Source: an uncultured Gammaproteobacteria bacterium
GTDB lineage: Bacteria > Pseudomonadota > Gammaproteobacteria > HK1
Assembly (NCBI GenBank): GCA_958295465.1
Contig: OY282353.1
Span: 5,579,664 to 5,643,663, forward strand
Direction of reading: 5' to 3'
DNA length: 64,000 nucleotides
Shown: positions 11,800-20,543 of the stretch, piece after piece
How positions within the stretch are numbered: the stretch's first letter is position 1
How the letters are laid out: every line of letters begins with the position of its first letter
Notes under the pieces: model-generated
Database searches by the model: none
The model's input: the letters and a program-made list of their open reading frames with translations, nothing else
Told to the model about the DNA's origin: nothing
Program-made: the position numbers and the translations under genes

Positions 11800-11886
11800 C
11801 GCCTTGTCCGATTCAACGCTGCTTTCCGGATCGGTTGGAGATCTTGTCCCGACATGGTTAGCATCGCTGCCGTTGATCGCAACGAA
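11800..11886 (+). repeat. Dispersed repeat R1, copy 1 (upstream of DUF433 gene)
   Basis: This 5' region of the DUF433 antitoxin gene (core TAGCATCGCTGCCGTT then CGCAACGAA) recurs at 26530-26571, 29031-29072 and 29969-30009. Copies 1 and 3 also share CCGCCTTGTCCGATTCAACG. It looks like a promoter or leader segment re-used across the island. Confidence 0.8.
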
Positions 11887-11902
11887 TAGACGGGAAACTC
11901 CG

Positions 11903-12145
11903 ATGCGCTTTGGCAGGATCACGGCCAATCCCGCTCAAATGGGCGGCGTCCCATGTATCCGCGGTCTGCGCATACCGGTCGCCACGATCATCGGTCTTCT
12001 CGCGCAGGGCATGAGCAGGGCGCAGGTGTTGACCGATTACCCGGACCTCGAACCCGAGGACATCGAGGAAGCGCTCCGTTATGCGGCTGCGGCAACTGCC
12101 GTGGCAGTTGACGAGCGCCAGCTTCCACTGGTCGCCTCGGCCTGA
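11903..12145 (+). CDS. DUF433-family antitoxin
   Basis: An 80-residue protein with the DUF433 pattern MRFGRITANPAQMGGVPCIRG, then IPVATIIGLLAQGMS and DYPDLEPEDIEEALRYA. These small helix-turn-helix proteins pair with DUF5615 PIN-like toxins, and a broken DUF5615 gene follows immediately, overlapping the stop. It probably autoregulates from the R1 repeat just upstream. The same start and first ~11 codons recur at 30026. Confidence 0.8.
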   Translation: MRFGRITANPAQMGGVPCIRGLRIPVATIIGLLAQGMSRAQVLTDYPDLEPEDIEEALRYAAAATAVAVDERQLPLVASA

Positions 12146-12442
12146 AGTTCCTCGTCGACAACGCGTTGGCGCCACGGTTCGCGGAGGGTCTCTCCGCGCG
12201 GCGGCCATGACGCGGTACATGTCCGCGTGCTCGGTTTGCAGTCCGCGGACGATCCCACGATCTTCGAACTCGCCGCGGAAGAAGATCGCGTGCTGGTGTC
12301 GGAGGATACGGATTTCGGGGCGTTGCTCGCGCTTCGGGAAGCGGCCAGTCCGTCTTTCATCCTCTTTCGCGGCCTGCCGGACCGCAGCGCTGCCACTCTC
12401 CTGTCGATGCGCGACGCCATCCTCCACCTCGCCGAATCGTGA
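12142..12442 (+). pseudogene. DUF5615 PIN-like toxin, frameshifted and 3'-chimeric
   Basis: The start reads [19 protein letters not shown] (CTG start overlapping the antitoxin stop). After a frameshift near 12200 the family sequence resumes as [11 protein letters not shown] and then [18 protein letters not shown]. The last residues ([11 protein letters not shown]) do not belong to the family. They copy 32 bases of the merR gene upstream (11617-11648), so the 3' end was replaced by recombination. Confidence 0.65.
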
Positions 12443-12572
12443 CTTTCCGTCACGGCAACTCCAAGGCTACCGGCTACGTGTTGGGGATTGGCGCGTGTTT
12501 TATTCGCTTGACGCCAAGGCAAAGACGTTGACAGTTGAAGGGGTTGAACCCCGCGGAGGTGCTTATCAATGA
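12441..12572 (+). pseudogene. RelE/ParE-type toxin C-terminal fragment
   Basis: The frame gives RQLQGYRLRVGDWRVFYSLD then a stop at 12570-12572, the usual end of RelE/ParE ribosome- or gyrase-targeting toxins. The N-terminal half is absent, replaced by the merR-derived seam. The antitoxin gene starts inside its last codons, the normal arrangement for this type of module. Confidence 0.6.
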
Positions 12573-12934
12573 AGTCTGTACTTCAGACCATCACCATTGC
12601 CGGGCAGCCATGCGAGTACCATGCGTTGCGCGAGGCATTGGAGGACGCTGCTGACAACGCCACACTGCTTCGCCTCCGTGCCGAGACCGCCGGCGAGGAG
12701 GCCATGCCGGCCGCCCTCTTCGACCGCATACTGGACGGCGAAAGCCCCGTCCGTGTCTGGCGCGAGTTCCGCGGCCTGAAAGCCCGCGAACTCGCGGAAG
12801 CGGCCGGTGTATCCGCCGCCTACCTGTCCGACATCGAAAGCAGCCGCAAGCCCGGCTCCGCACGAGCCTTGCAACGGCTTGCCGAGGCGTTGCAGGTCGA
12901 TATGAATGAACTGGTGGCGTCTCCGCCCGCATGA
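12569..12934 (+). CDS. XRE-family antitoxin
   Basis: A 121-residue protein with an N-terminal antitoxin region and a C-terminal Cro/C1 helix-turn-helix (VWREFRGLKARELAEAAGVS then AAYLSDIESSRKPGS). Its start overlaps the end of the truncated RelE/ParE toxin by 4 bases, so it was the second gene of that module. It is now an orphan antitoxin and transcriptional repressor. Confidence 0.8.
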   Translation: MKSVLQTITIAGQPCEYHALREALEDAADNATLLRLRAETAGEEAMPAALFDRILDGESPVRVWREFRGLKARELAEAAGVSAAYLSDIESSRKPGSARALQRLAEALQVDMNELVASPPA

Positions 12935-13287
12935 AGTCGTTGGCCAGGCATGGACAGGGCGAAAACTGCAACCTGCGGTGCTTTGACGGGCAGGTGGCCC
13001 GCCAGCAGAACAGGCGCCCTATCGAGCGTGAAGCACATGTCACCGGTCCGCCGGCGCTGCGGTTCATCGGAGAGACTGACACCGGATAACCTCTATCAGC
13101 GCGGCCTTGCCCATACCGTTTGCACCGGGCCGTCGATGCGCAGGTGCCGGGCAGGAGGGATACATCTGCCTTGCATTGACAGGAAAAGGCGGTGCCTTGA
13201 TTGCCGGGGCGGCTACCGGTGAGACTTCGGCGGCATGGGCGCGCGGGCGCAACGCCCGCCTTCGCCCGCGGCGTGGGGGACCTCGAA
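12935..13287. other. Gap with possible ATPase fragment
   Basis: No complete gene is visible in these 353 bases. On the minus strand at about 13085-13135 a short frame reads PGANGMGKAALIEVI, which resembles a Walker A loop of an AAA ATPase, but nothing around it supports a gene. Confidence 0.35.
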
Positions 13288-14007
13288 ATGACGGTCGAAG
13301 TTGCGGCCCGTGGCGATACCGGCGCCGGCGGGCGGAGGAATCGCGGCGCCAGGGAAGCAACCGCGGCTCCGCGGGAGCCGGCTCTGCGGGAGGACGCCGC
13401 CTCGCAGGCCGCGCTGGACGCCTTGCTGTGCGAGCTTCTGCCGCACCAGGGGGACTGGAGCGATGAGGGCTACCTGTGGCTCACCGACCACGGCAACCGA
13501 CGGGTCGAGTTCACCGACGGCCGCATCGAGGAGCTACCGATGCCGACCGACGCCCACCAGTCCGTCCTCCTGTTCCTCCATGCCCTGTTCCGTGCCGGGC
13601 TCCGGTCGTGCGGCGGCGTCGTGATGGTCTCCGGGATGCGGATGCGTGTCCGGGAGGGCAAGTTCCGCGAGCCGGACATCCTGTTGTTGCGCGACCGCTC
13701 CGACCCTCGCCGCCAGAACCGCTATTGGCAGGGCGCGGATCTGGTGGTCGAGGTGGTCGAGGTCGTCGGCCCGGACGACCCGGACCGGGATTTGGTGGAG
13801 AAACGGACCGATTACGCCGAGGCGGGCATTGCGGAGTACTGGATCGCGGACCCGCGCGACGAGGCGCTGACGGTGCTGGTGCTGCGTGGGGAGGCATACG
13901 TCGAGCACGGCCGGTACGGGCGTGGGGAAACGGCCTCTTCGGTGCTGCTCGAAGGTTTCGCGGCGGAGGTGTCGGCGGTGTTCGATGCCCCGGAGACGGG
14001 CGCTTGA
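13288..14007 (+). CDS. Uma2 family (DUF820) putative endonuclease
   Basis: A 239-residue protein with the Uma2/DUF820 PD-(D/E)xK-like core: VEFTDGRIEELPMPTDAHQ, FREPDILLLRD, DLVVEVVEV, then DYAEAGIAEYWIADP. The family is structurally related to restriction enzymes but its biological role is unsettled. The ATG at 13288 is chosen because the upstream frame is not family-like. A second, divergent Uma2 gene lies at 19470-20246. Confidence 0.8.
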   Translation: MTVEVAARGDTGAGGRRNRGAREATAAPREPALREDAASQAALDALLCELLPHQGDWSDEGYLWLTDHGNRRVEFTDGRIEELPMPTDAHQSVLLFLHALFRAGLRSCGGVVMVSGMRMRVREGKFREPDILLLRDRSDPRRQNRYWQGADLVVEVVEVVGPDDPDRDLVEKRTDYAEAGIAEYWIADPRDEALTVLVLRGEAYVEHGRYGRGETASSVLLEGFAAEVSAVFDAPETGA

Positions 14008-14129
14008 GCGTCGGGAGTTGAGGCGCGACGCGGTGGCGGGTGAAGGCGATGGGACGCGGGTCGGATTTTTCCTGTCATCCGTGTGTTGGACTTGTCCATA
14101 ACCTGCAATGACCGATTTGGGGAGAAGCA

Positions 14130-15707
14130 ATGCTCTATGAAGCGATTACCGATGAAGTCGGTGTTAAAGACGCCTTTGACCAACTCCGCGAGCTCTTCGA
14201 GGAAGGTGCGGAAGACGGCAATAAATATTATAAATGTATGCGCAAGTTGCATCGAAATTGTGAGCTATGGGGAGCATTCGGTGAAGAACAAGGGAATAGA
14301 TATCTTGCGATGTTCGGACGCGATGAAACAGGTGATGCCATTTTCACTGCGAACCCCCTCAAGCCAGGCTCTCGCGATAACTATCGCAGTTATGCCCTGT
14401 TCAAATATGCCCTGTTCAAATATGGCCTGTTTGTCCGGAACGAGAAAGAAAGGCGATTTCTAGTCCATAGCGGACATTTTCACCGCGACAGCCCTCAGAA
14501 AAGAGAAAGGCTTCTTGAATTCCCCAATGACTGGATTGACGTAAGAGATGTCGAACACCAATTTTTCCCGATCACCCCCATTGACAATATTGACACAAAC
14601 ACCCTGATCGATAAGATCGACAAGTTCACCAAAATCCTTGAGGGTAAAGGGAGGGAAGATTCCGTGAAGAGAGAAGCACGGTCAGCGCTCAACACGATCC
14701 TGTATGGTCCGCCGGGTACGGGAAAGACGTACAAAACATTTCGTCGTTGCGTAGAGATCTGCGTTGGGAAAGAGAAATGCCCGGTCGAGAACGACAAAAT
14801 TCGAATCCGTTACAAGGAGCTTGTCAAGAAAGGTCGAATCGAGTTCGTGACCTTCCATCAATCCTACGGCTACGAGGAATTCGTCGAGGGACTGCGCCCC
14901 AATACCGGCCCGGCAAAGAAAGGCGGGGAAACGGGCGCCGGCTTCCGTCTCGTTGCGACCCCCGGCGTGCTCAAGCGCATTGCAAAACGCGCCCGCGGCG
15001 CGTCCGGGTCAACGGGCGAAGACGAAGCGTCTGCGAACGCGAAGCCCCACGTCCTCGTCATCGACGAGATCAACCGGGCCAACGTCTCGAAGGTGATGGG
15101 AGAGCTCATCACGCTCCTGGAGGAGGACAAGCGGGAGGGCGCAGAGAACGAGGTTTCTGTCACGCTACCCCACTCCCGCAAACCATTCACGCTTCCGGCG
15201 AACCTGTACATCCTCGGCACGATGAACACCGCCGACCGGTCCATCGCGCTGCTCGACACGGCATTGCGCCGACGCTTCGAGTTCGAGGAGTTGACTCCCG
15301 AACCTGAGTTACTGGAGACGGTGGATGGTATCGACCTGCACGCCGTGCTCGGCGCCATCAACCAGCGTCTGGAATACCTCATCGACCGCGACCACCTGAT
15401 CGGCCACGCCTGGCTGATGGGCGCGCGTACGAAAGAGGACGTGGACCGCATCATGCGCCACAAGATCATCCCGCTCATCGCCGAGTACTTCTACGACGAC
15501 TGGCAGAAGGTTCAGGCCGTCCTCGGCGGCACCGAAGACTTCGTTCAGGGAGAATCGCTCGTCCGGCCACCGGGACTCGGCGACGACACGGATGCGGGCG
15601 AGGATCGTCACCGTTGGACGGTGCAGAAAGAGTTCGCGAAAGATGCTTACGGGCGCCTCATATCAGGGCCTGCTCGGGACTCGGAACAGGCTCAGAACTC
15701 GGGGTAA
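14130..15707 (+). CDS. mcrB: McrB-type AAA+ GTPase of a McrBC restriction system
   Basis: The motor subunit of a modification-dependent restriction system that cleaves methylated foreign DNA. The 525-residue protein has an N-terminal DNA-recognition region unlike its GC-rich neighbours in base use, then GPPGTGKTYKT (about 193-203), a Walker B region ending VLVIDEINRAN, and the McrB signature MNTADRSIALLDTALRRRF. An in-frame 15-base repeat at 14391-14420 duplicates five residues (YALFK). mcrC follows about 130 bases downstream. The AT-richer 5' half suggests horizontal gain of the specificity domain. Confidence 0.9.
   Translation: MLYEAITDEVGVKDAFDQLRELFEEGAEDGNKYYKCMRKLHRNCELWGAFGEEQGNRYLAMFGRDETGDAIFTANPLKPGSRDNYRSYALFKYALFKYGLFVRNEKERRFLVHSGHFHRDSPQKRERLLEFPNDWIDVRDVEHQFFPITPIDNIDTNTLIDKIDKFTKILEGKGREDSVKREARSALNTILYGPPGTGKTYKTFRRCVEICVGKEKCPVENDKIRIRYKELVKKGRIEFVTFHQSYGYEEFVEGLRPNTGPAKKGGETGAGFRLVATPGVLKRIAKRARGASGSTGEDEASANAKPHVLVIDEINRANVSKVMGELITLLEEDKREGAENEVSVTLPHSRKPFTLPANLYILGTMNTADRSIALLDTALRRRFEFEELTPEPELLETVDGIDLHAVLGAINQRLEYLIDRDHLIGHAWLMGARTKEDVDRIMRHKIIPLIAEYFYDDWQKVQAVLGGTEDFVQGESLVRPPGLGDDTDAGEDRHRWTVQKEFAKDAYGRLISGPARDSEQAQNSG
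14391..14430 (+). repeat. In-frame 15-bp tandem repeat in mcrB
   Basis: TATGCCCTGTTCAAA occurs twice in a row and a third degenerate copy follows. It encodes YALFK-YALFK-YGLFV in the N-terminal specificity region. Gain or loss of a unit would keep the frame. Confidence 0.8.
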
Positions 15708-15726
15708 GCTCCCGACCCGGAAACCG

Positions 15727-15895
15727 GAACGGACTGATCTCTTGGTCGTGCCCTCACTCGCCGGGAATACGGCTGTCTCACTGTCAGGGTCGGGGCAAGC
15801 CCACGGCGCAGAAATCGGAATGGATTGATCTTTTGGCCGTGACTCTCACTTGCCGGGAATACGGCAGCCTGACCGTCGGGGCCGGGGCCGGAAAG
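15727..15895. repeat. ~90-bp tandem duplication of the mcrC start region
   Basis: The segment beginning CGGAACGGACTGATCTCTTG (15727) is repeated as CGGAATGGATTGATCTTTTG (15817). Both continue into a GTG start and a CGGGAATACGGC stretch. The first copy has lost one base and cannot encode the McrC N-terminus; the second is the functional start. Confidence 0.75.
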
Positions 15896-17242
15896 GACCT
15901 GACGGAGAAGGAAGCAGAACGCTTATACACCCTCGCCGAACGCGCCCGCCAGCGACTCCCTCACAAGCCGCCCGTTCTGACCCGCACCCACGACGGCGGC
16001 CTGAAGGCGGCACAGGTCGTCGGCGTCCTCGCCGTTCCGGGGAAGACCCTCGAAATCCTGCCCAAGATCGACGGGGACGACGGCGCAGTCCGCAAGGCGC
16101 TCATCCACATGCTCGCCGTGGCTCACCGCCTGCGGGTGGCCGATGGGGAGCTCGCGTCCCTGGACACGCAACGGCGCGATCTTCTGGAAGTCCTCATCGG
16201 GTTGTTCGCGAAGCGGCTGCTCAGCGCCGTGCGGCGCGGCCTGCCCCGTCGCTACATCGGGCATGAGGACGATCTCAAGCTGCTGCGCGGGCGGCTCAAC
16301 GTCATCCGCCAGGTCACGCATCTCGCGGCTCGGCCCGACCTGCTCGCCTGCCGCTTCGACGAGCTGACCGAGGACACGCCCCTCAACCGCGTCCTCAAGG
16401 CGGCCGTGTCGCGGCTGGTCCGCGTGGCCCGGACCGCCGCCAACGTGCGGCGTCTGGCCGAGCTCACCGCCCGTTTCGAGTTCGTGGGCGACACGCCGGA
16501 CCCGTTGCGCGAGCCGGTGCGCCTCGACCGCACCAATACCGCCTTCCACGACCTCCACCGCATCGCCCGACTGTTCCTCACCGGAGACTGGCAGAGCACG
16601 ACGGGCGGCGAAGCGACAGGCTTCACCCTGTTGTTCCCCATGAACGAGTTGTTCGAGCAGTTCATCGGACAGAGCCTGAAACACGCCCTCGGCTCCGGGC
16701 GTGTCCGCCTCCAGGACCAAAGGTACAGCGCATTGATCGACGACGCCGACAAGACGGCCGGCAACGGCAAGCCCAAGCCGCTTTACAACTTGAAACCCGA
16801 CGCCGTGATCGAAACGCCGGCTGATGCAACCGGTCCGCCTGTAGCTCTCGACACCAAGCGGAAGCGCCAATCGACCGCTGACGGTCACCGTGGCCGGGTT
16901 CAACCCGGTCCCCCCATCGTTCTCGACACCAAATGGAAACGCCTGACGCCGAATGAACCCGGTTGCGAGAGAACCCTGGGCGTGGCCCAGTCCGACGTCT
17001 ACCAGATGCTTGCCTATGCCCGAGCGTATGGCGCCGGGCGCCTCATCCTGCTCTATCCTTGGCACAAGGAATTGGGCGAGCACGAGGCATCGGACAACAA
17101 GGGGATCCTCCGTACCTGGAGGGTTGCCGAAACCGGTCCCGAAACCGCCTGCCGCCTGGACGTCGCCGTGGTTGACGTCGGCCGCCCCGGTACGGTCGCC
17201 GGCGCTTTGCAGGCCATCGTCGGTTCAGGCGCCCCATCGTGA
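15839..17242 (+). CDS. mcrC: McrC-type nuclease subunit
   Basis: Partner of McrB, carrying the PD-(D/E)xK endonuclease. From the GTG at 15839 the protein has 467 residues: an N-terminal McrB-contact region (VGVLAVPGKTLEILPKID), a helical middle, FPMNELFEQFIG, and the nuclease core LKPDAVIE followed by VLDTKWKRL. The DTKxK segment is duplicated within the protein: a first copy VALDTKRKRQS about 25 residues before the canonical IVLDTKWKRLT. A TTG at 15833 is also possible as start. The 3' part is copied at 19065-19214. Confidence 0.88.
   Translation: MTLTCREYGSLTVGAGAGKDLTEKEAERLYTLAERARQRLPHKPPVLTRTHDGGLKAAQVVGVLAVPGKTLEILPKIDGDDGAVRKALIHMLAVAHRLRVADGELASLDTQRRDLLEVLIGLFAKRLLSAVRRGLPRRYIGHEDDLKLLRGRLNVIRQVTHLAARPDLLACRFDELTEDTPLNRVLKAAVSRLVRVARTAANVRRLAELTARFEFVGDTPDPLREPVRLDRTNTAFHDLHRIARLFLTGDWQSTTGGEATGFTLLFPMNELFEQFIGQSLKHALGSGRVRLQDQRYSALIDDADKTAGNGKPKPLYNLKPDAVIETPADATGPPVALDTKRKRQSTADGHRGRVQPGPPIVLDTKWKRLTPNEPGCERTLGVAQSDVYQMLAYARAYGAGRLILLYPWHKELGEHEASDNKGILRTWRVAETGPETACRLDVAVVDVGRPGTVAGALQAIVGSGAPS
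16829..16950 (+). repeat. Internal ~75-bp duplication of the McrC nuclease motif
   Basis: CCGGTCC then CTCGACACCAA occurs at about 16829-16875 and again at about 16903-16950. Each copy encodes an LDTK[RW]KR motif, in frame. One copy matches the canonical catalytic segment better (WKRL). Confidence 0.7.
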
Positions 17243-17634
17243 CTTTCCGCCGCGGCAACTCCGGCGAACGGCGACTCCCCAACCGGCAAGGTTTCCACCT
17301 GCTGTCGGGGCGGGGACGTGCGGAGGACGGTGCGGGGGACGTGCAGGTGAGGGGTTTGCCTTCCACCGCGTCCCGGCGCCCTGGTGTTCAGCCGCCTGGC
17401 ATCCTGGCGTCGACCCGGCCGCCGCGTATGACGGTCGTCGGCGAGCGGGTCGGCTGAATCATGGCGTCTCCGGTGCGGCGGCGCGGCCCGCCGCGCGAGG
17501 CGGGGGACGGCGGGCATGACGGCGATGATCGCGCCGGGGTCGCGGCAGCGTCGAGCCGCCGCGTCACCGGATCACCACATCGGGTATCGTCGCGTCCGAG
17601 TCATCGACCGTACGCTCTGCAAGGAAGGATCGCC
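17243..17634. other. Gap without recognisable gene
   Basis: These 392 GC-rich bases show no supported gene. The first bases after the mcrC stop (TCGTGACTTTCCG then CGGCAACTCC) match the sequence at 12437-12465 that begins the RelE/ParE fragment, so this is another recombination seam. Confidence 0.4.
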
Positions 17635-18450
17635 ATGAACGAGACCTCTCGCTTCGCCGCCGGGCGCCTCTCCACGTGGCGCCGCGCGGCGCTGGCGCTG
17701 CCCGTCCTGGTGATGCTCTCGATGGCCGGCGCCGCGGACGCCGGAGGCGGCGATGCCGGTTTCGATCGGGAGGGAATCTACGCGGGACTCTTCGCCGGCT
17801 CCGGCCGAACGCGGGGACGGAGCGTCGACGTCGACGGCTTCTCGAACTGGGGGATGCCCGGTTTCACCGTCGATTACCACGACGCCGGATTCGCCGGGGG
17901 CGCCTTGATTGGGAAGCGCTTCGCGATCGGGCGCCTGCCTCTCAGGTTCGAGTTGGACGGCACGATCGGCGACCTGCGGGCAAGCACCGATCAGCTCGAC
18001 CCCGAGGGCCGGGACGAGACGGTGGAATCGGAGTTTCGATGGATCGTGACGGCGCGCGCCGGCGTCGAGCACGCCCTCGGGCCGGTCACGCTCTTTGCCT
18101 CCGCGGGGCTCGCCGCCGCCCGGATCGACAACTCGGTGAGCGATCTCGACCGCAGCGTCGGTCCCGATGGCATGCCCACGCCGTGGCGATTCGACCCCGA
18201 CGATTCCTTTCATGAACGCGCGACGGAAATCGGCTGGGTGGCCGGGCTCGGCGCCGAAGTGCCCCTGGCGGAAGCCTGGACGCTGCGACTCGAAGGTTCG
18301 TACCTGGATTTCGGGCGGAGCACCCATTACGTGAACCGCTCCGGTGACGGCCGTTGCGGGCCGGGAAATCCTCGAAGACCCTGTCCCTATGTGATCGAGA
18401 ATCGGCTCGGCATGCTGCGCATCGCGATCGTCCACCGCTTCGGCGCTTAG
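17635..18450 (+). CDS. Outer-membrane beta-barrel protein
   Basis: A 271-residue exported protein. It starts with a basic stretch, a hydrophobic signal peptide (AALALPVLVMLSMAGAADAG, likely cleaved after about residue 36), and then alternating strands typical of an eight-stranded OmpA/Omp25-like barrel (GIYAGLFAGSG, RWIVTARAGVEHALGPVTLF, WTLRLEGSYLDFG). It ends IAIVHRFGA. The start has AAGGA upstream. Function is unknown; such barrels are often surface or virulence-related porin-like proteins. Confidence 0.75.
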   Translation: MNETSRFAAGRLSTWRRAALALPVLVMLSMAGAADAGGGDAGFDREGIYAGLFAGSGRTRGRSVDVDGFSNWGMPGFTVDYHDAGFAGGALIGKRFAIGRLPLRFELDGTIGDLRASTDQLDPEGRDETVESEFRWIVTARAGVEHALGPVTLFASAGLAAARIDNSVSDLDRSVGPDGMPTPWRFDPDDSFHERATEIGWVAGLGAEVPLAEAWTLRLEGSYLDFGRSTHYVNRSGDGRCGPGNPRRPCPYVIENRLGMLRIAIVHRFGA

Positions 18451-18669
18451 CGGCGCCTGCTCGGAAGTGGACGCCGAGGGAGATGGCGCCGAAGCGCCGG
18501 GCCGGGGCGTAACCCGAAGTAGTTGACGCGGCCATGCCCATCGTTCGCGGGGCGGTCGCCCTGTCGGAGCCTGACGGCAGGGTGACCCTTGCAGGCGATG
18601 ATCATGTCCTCCCGGATTTCGGCACAGCGAATCTGCCGCCGCTCTCCTGCAGCGGGACCGGCTGCTTCT

Positions 18670-18975
18670 TCATGCAGGCTCGTAGCGCCGGACGTCGATC
18701 TCGCTTGCCCGGGCGCGCATCCGCGAGGCGTCGTACCAGGCCTGCATTCGCAGCAGCATGTCCATGCTGACGCCGAACGCCTTCTCGACGCGCAACGCCA
18801 TCTCCGGGGACAGCGCGGCGTTGCCGTTCAGCAGGGCTGACAGCGTCGCACGGCGGACACCCAGAATCCCGGCCGTCCGCGTCACGTTCAGACCCAGCGC
18901 CTCGATGACCTCCGTGCGGATGAAGTCGCCCGGATGCGAAGGAGTCATGTTCACCTTGATGCCGTTGGCAGCCAT
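18670..18975 (-). CDS. higA: HigA-type XRE antitoxin
   Basis: A 101-residue HigA antitoxin: TPSHPGDFIRTEVIEALGLN opens the family domain, followed by the helix-turn-helix TRTAGILGVRRATLSALLNG and NAALSPEMALRVEKAFG. It overlaps by one base the end of a truncated higB, the normal toxin-first order. Without an intact toxin it is an orphan repressor. Confidence 0.85.
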   Translation of the reverse strand: MAANGIKVNMTPSHPGDFIRTEVIEALGLNVTRTAGILGVRRATLSALLNGNAALSPEMALRVEKAFGVSMDMLLRMQAWYDASRMRARASEIDVRRYEPA

Positions 18976-19019
18976 CAGTGGTAATCCTCCAGGTTCAAAC
19001 GGTCGATGTAACCGTCCTC
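18975..19019 (-). pseudogene. higB: HigB toxin C-terminal remnant
   Basis: Fifteen codons read EDGYIDRLNLEDYH and stop, overlapping the higA start (TGATG). LEDYH-stop is the usual end of HigB toxins next to HigA. Everything upstream was replaced by an mcrC fragment. Confidence 0.6.
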
Positions 19020-19064
19020 AGCTCATCTCTGGCCACAGGCAGACGAGGCCGACCGGCTCGACGC

Positions 19065-19214
19065 GCCGGGCGCCTCATCCTGCTCTATCCCTGGCACGAG
19101 GAATTGGGCGAGCACGAGGCATCGGACAACAAGGAGATCCTCCGTACCTGGAAGGTTGCCGAAACCGCCTCCGGAACCGCCTGCCGTCTGGACGTCGGTA
19201 GTGTCTCAGCTTAA
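19065..19214 (+). pseudogene. Copy of the mcrC 3' region
   Basis: The frame AGRLILLYPWHEELGEHEAS then DNKEILRTWKVAETASG matches mcrC residues near its C-terminus almost exactly and then diverges and stops. It is a detached copy about 2 kb downstream of the complete gene, butted against the higBA remnant. Confidence 0.8.
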
Positions 19215-19323
19215 AATTCGGTGCCTCGGCTGAAACGACCTTTCGCAAGTGCGCATGATTGATTTAGAGTAACAGCCGAGAGCAAATTGGTGCCTGAACA
19301 CAAGAGAACCATAGGAGACCGAC

Positions 19324-19473
19324 ATGCCTGAGTATGAGCCAATACAATGTGACAGATGCGGGATACTGTTTCTCCCGTGGAGGCACGATGCCCGCTACTG
19401 TAACGAATGTGGAGACAACGAGCGGCACCCTCGTGTTGGCCTTGATGAGGATGCCCCCGATGTGGAATCCTAA
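19324..19473 (+). CDS. Small zinc-ribbon protein
   Basis: A 49-residue open frame with GGAGACC just upstream of the ATG. It contains two CxxC knuckles, CDRCG (residues 9-13) and CNECG (26-30), spaced like a minimal zinc ribbon, followed by an acidic tail (LDEDAPDVES). Family and role are unknown. Base composition is lower in GC than the neighbours. It converges with the Uma2 gene, overlapping it by 4 bases. Confidence 0.55.
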   Translation: MPEYEPIQCDRCGILFLPWRHDARYCNECGDNERHPRVGLDEDAPDVES

Positions 19474-20246
19474 AGATATGCAGTACCGGATTTTAAATCT
19501 CCGGGCAGGAGGTACGGCGCTTCCTCCTCCCGTACCTGCACGCTCCCCCGCTGCCGCCGGCGCACGATCCGGGTCACCGCTTTCGTCTGTTCGTCGCGGG
19601 TCTGGCTGAACCGCACCCCGTCCACCGCCTCGCACACGTCGTCCGGCGTCAGCCCCTCCAGCACCACCGAGGCATCGAGCCGGCGCGGCCCGCTCCCGGG
19701 AGACAGCGCGAGGAACTCGACACGCAACTCCCGTGTGCCTTTGCGCCCGTGCAGCCGCCACAGCTCCCGCACCCCCATCTCGCCGTAGCGTCCGGCTTTC
19801 CCCTCATCGGCGCTCGTGATCTCGACCTCCACCACCAAGTCCGGCGCGATGCGTTCGAAATAGGCATCGGCCGCCGCTTCCCCTTCGGCGAGGGCCGCGA
19901 GATAACCCCTGGCCCGCTCGCCGAGGTAGAACTCGCAGTCGGGCTCCATCCCCGTGCCGGGCGGCTCGTCCCGCCCGCGCAAACGGGCGCTGCGCAACCC
20001 CCTCGCCGTGCCGGTGAGGGCGCTGCCCGCGGTTCCCACGACGTGGTCGAGGATCCCGGACAAGTCGTCATGGAGGCGGGAAGGCACCATCAGGGTGATG
20101 ACCCCGCGCACCGGGTCGAGGCAGACCTGCCGGAAGTGGCGGTTCCAATCGATGGCCGCGAGCTCGGCGATGGTGCCGGCATCGGCACGCAGGACATGGA
20201 TGGTGGACCCGAGCGGCCCGACGTGCATGGTGGCGGAGGTGGCCAT
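19470..20246 (-). CDS. Uma2 family (DUF820) putative endonuclease
   Basis: A protein of about 258 residues with the Uma2 fold: VRGVITLMVPSRLHDDLSG, the GMEPDCEFYLGERARGYLA segment, APDLVVEVEITSADEGKAG, and YGEMGVRELWRLHGRKG. It may start at ATG 20246 (chosen, with GGAG further upstream) or ATG 20288. It is only distantly related to the Uma2 gene at 13288. An 86-base internal piece (19915-20000) recurs exactly at 30056-30141. Confidence 0.75.
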   Translation of the reverse strand: MATSATMHVGPLGSTIHVLRADAGTIAELAAIDWNRHFRQVCLDPVRGVITLMVPSRLHDDLSGILDHVVGTAGSALTGTARGLRSARLRGRDEPPGTGMEPDCEFYLGERARGYLAALAEGEAAADAYFERIAPDLVVEVEITSADEGKAGRYGEMGVRELWRLHGRKGTRELRVEFLALSPGSGPRRLDASVVLEGLTPDDVCEAVDGVRFSQTRDEQTKAVTRIVRRRQRGSVQVREEEAPYLLPGDLKSGTAYL

Positions 20247-20543
20247 GACGGAATACGTCTCCGGCGAAGTGTCGTGGCCGAACAGCATACCCCGCACCGG
20301 TATCCGCAACCACGACGTCGGGGCGTGCGCCAGAGCCACTCTCTTTTCGTCGTGTCGTCCGCCCGCCAGACATCTTCCGAGATCGACGGCGGGAGCCCGG
20401 TATCGAGCCGGTGGACCGGAAGGGGTGGCCACCTGCCGCAAGCCTTGTCTGGCCGGCAACGCGGATCGATGGGTTATTCTTACTATCCTCGTTCATCGAC
20501 GATGTGCACGGACGGAGTCACGGACGACGCGGGAGGATTCCGG

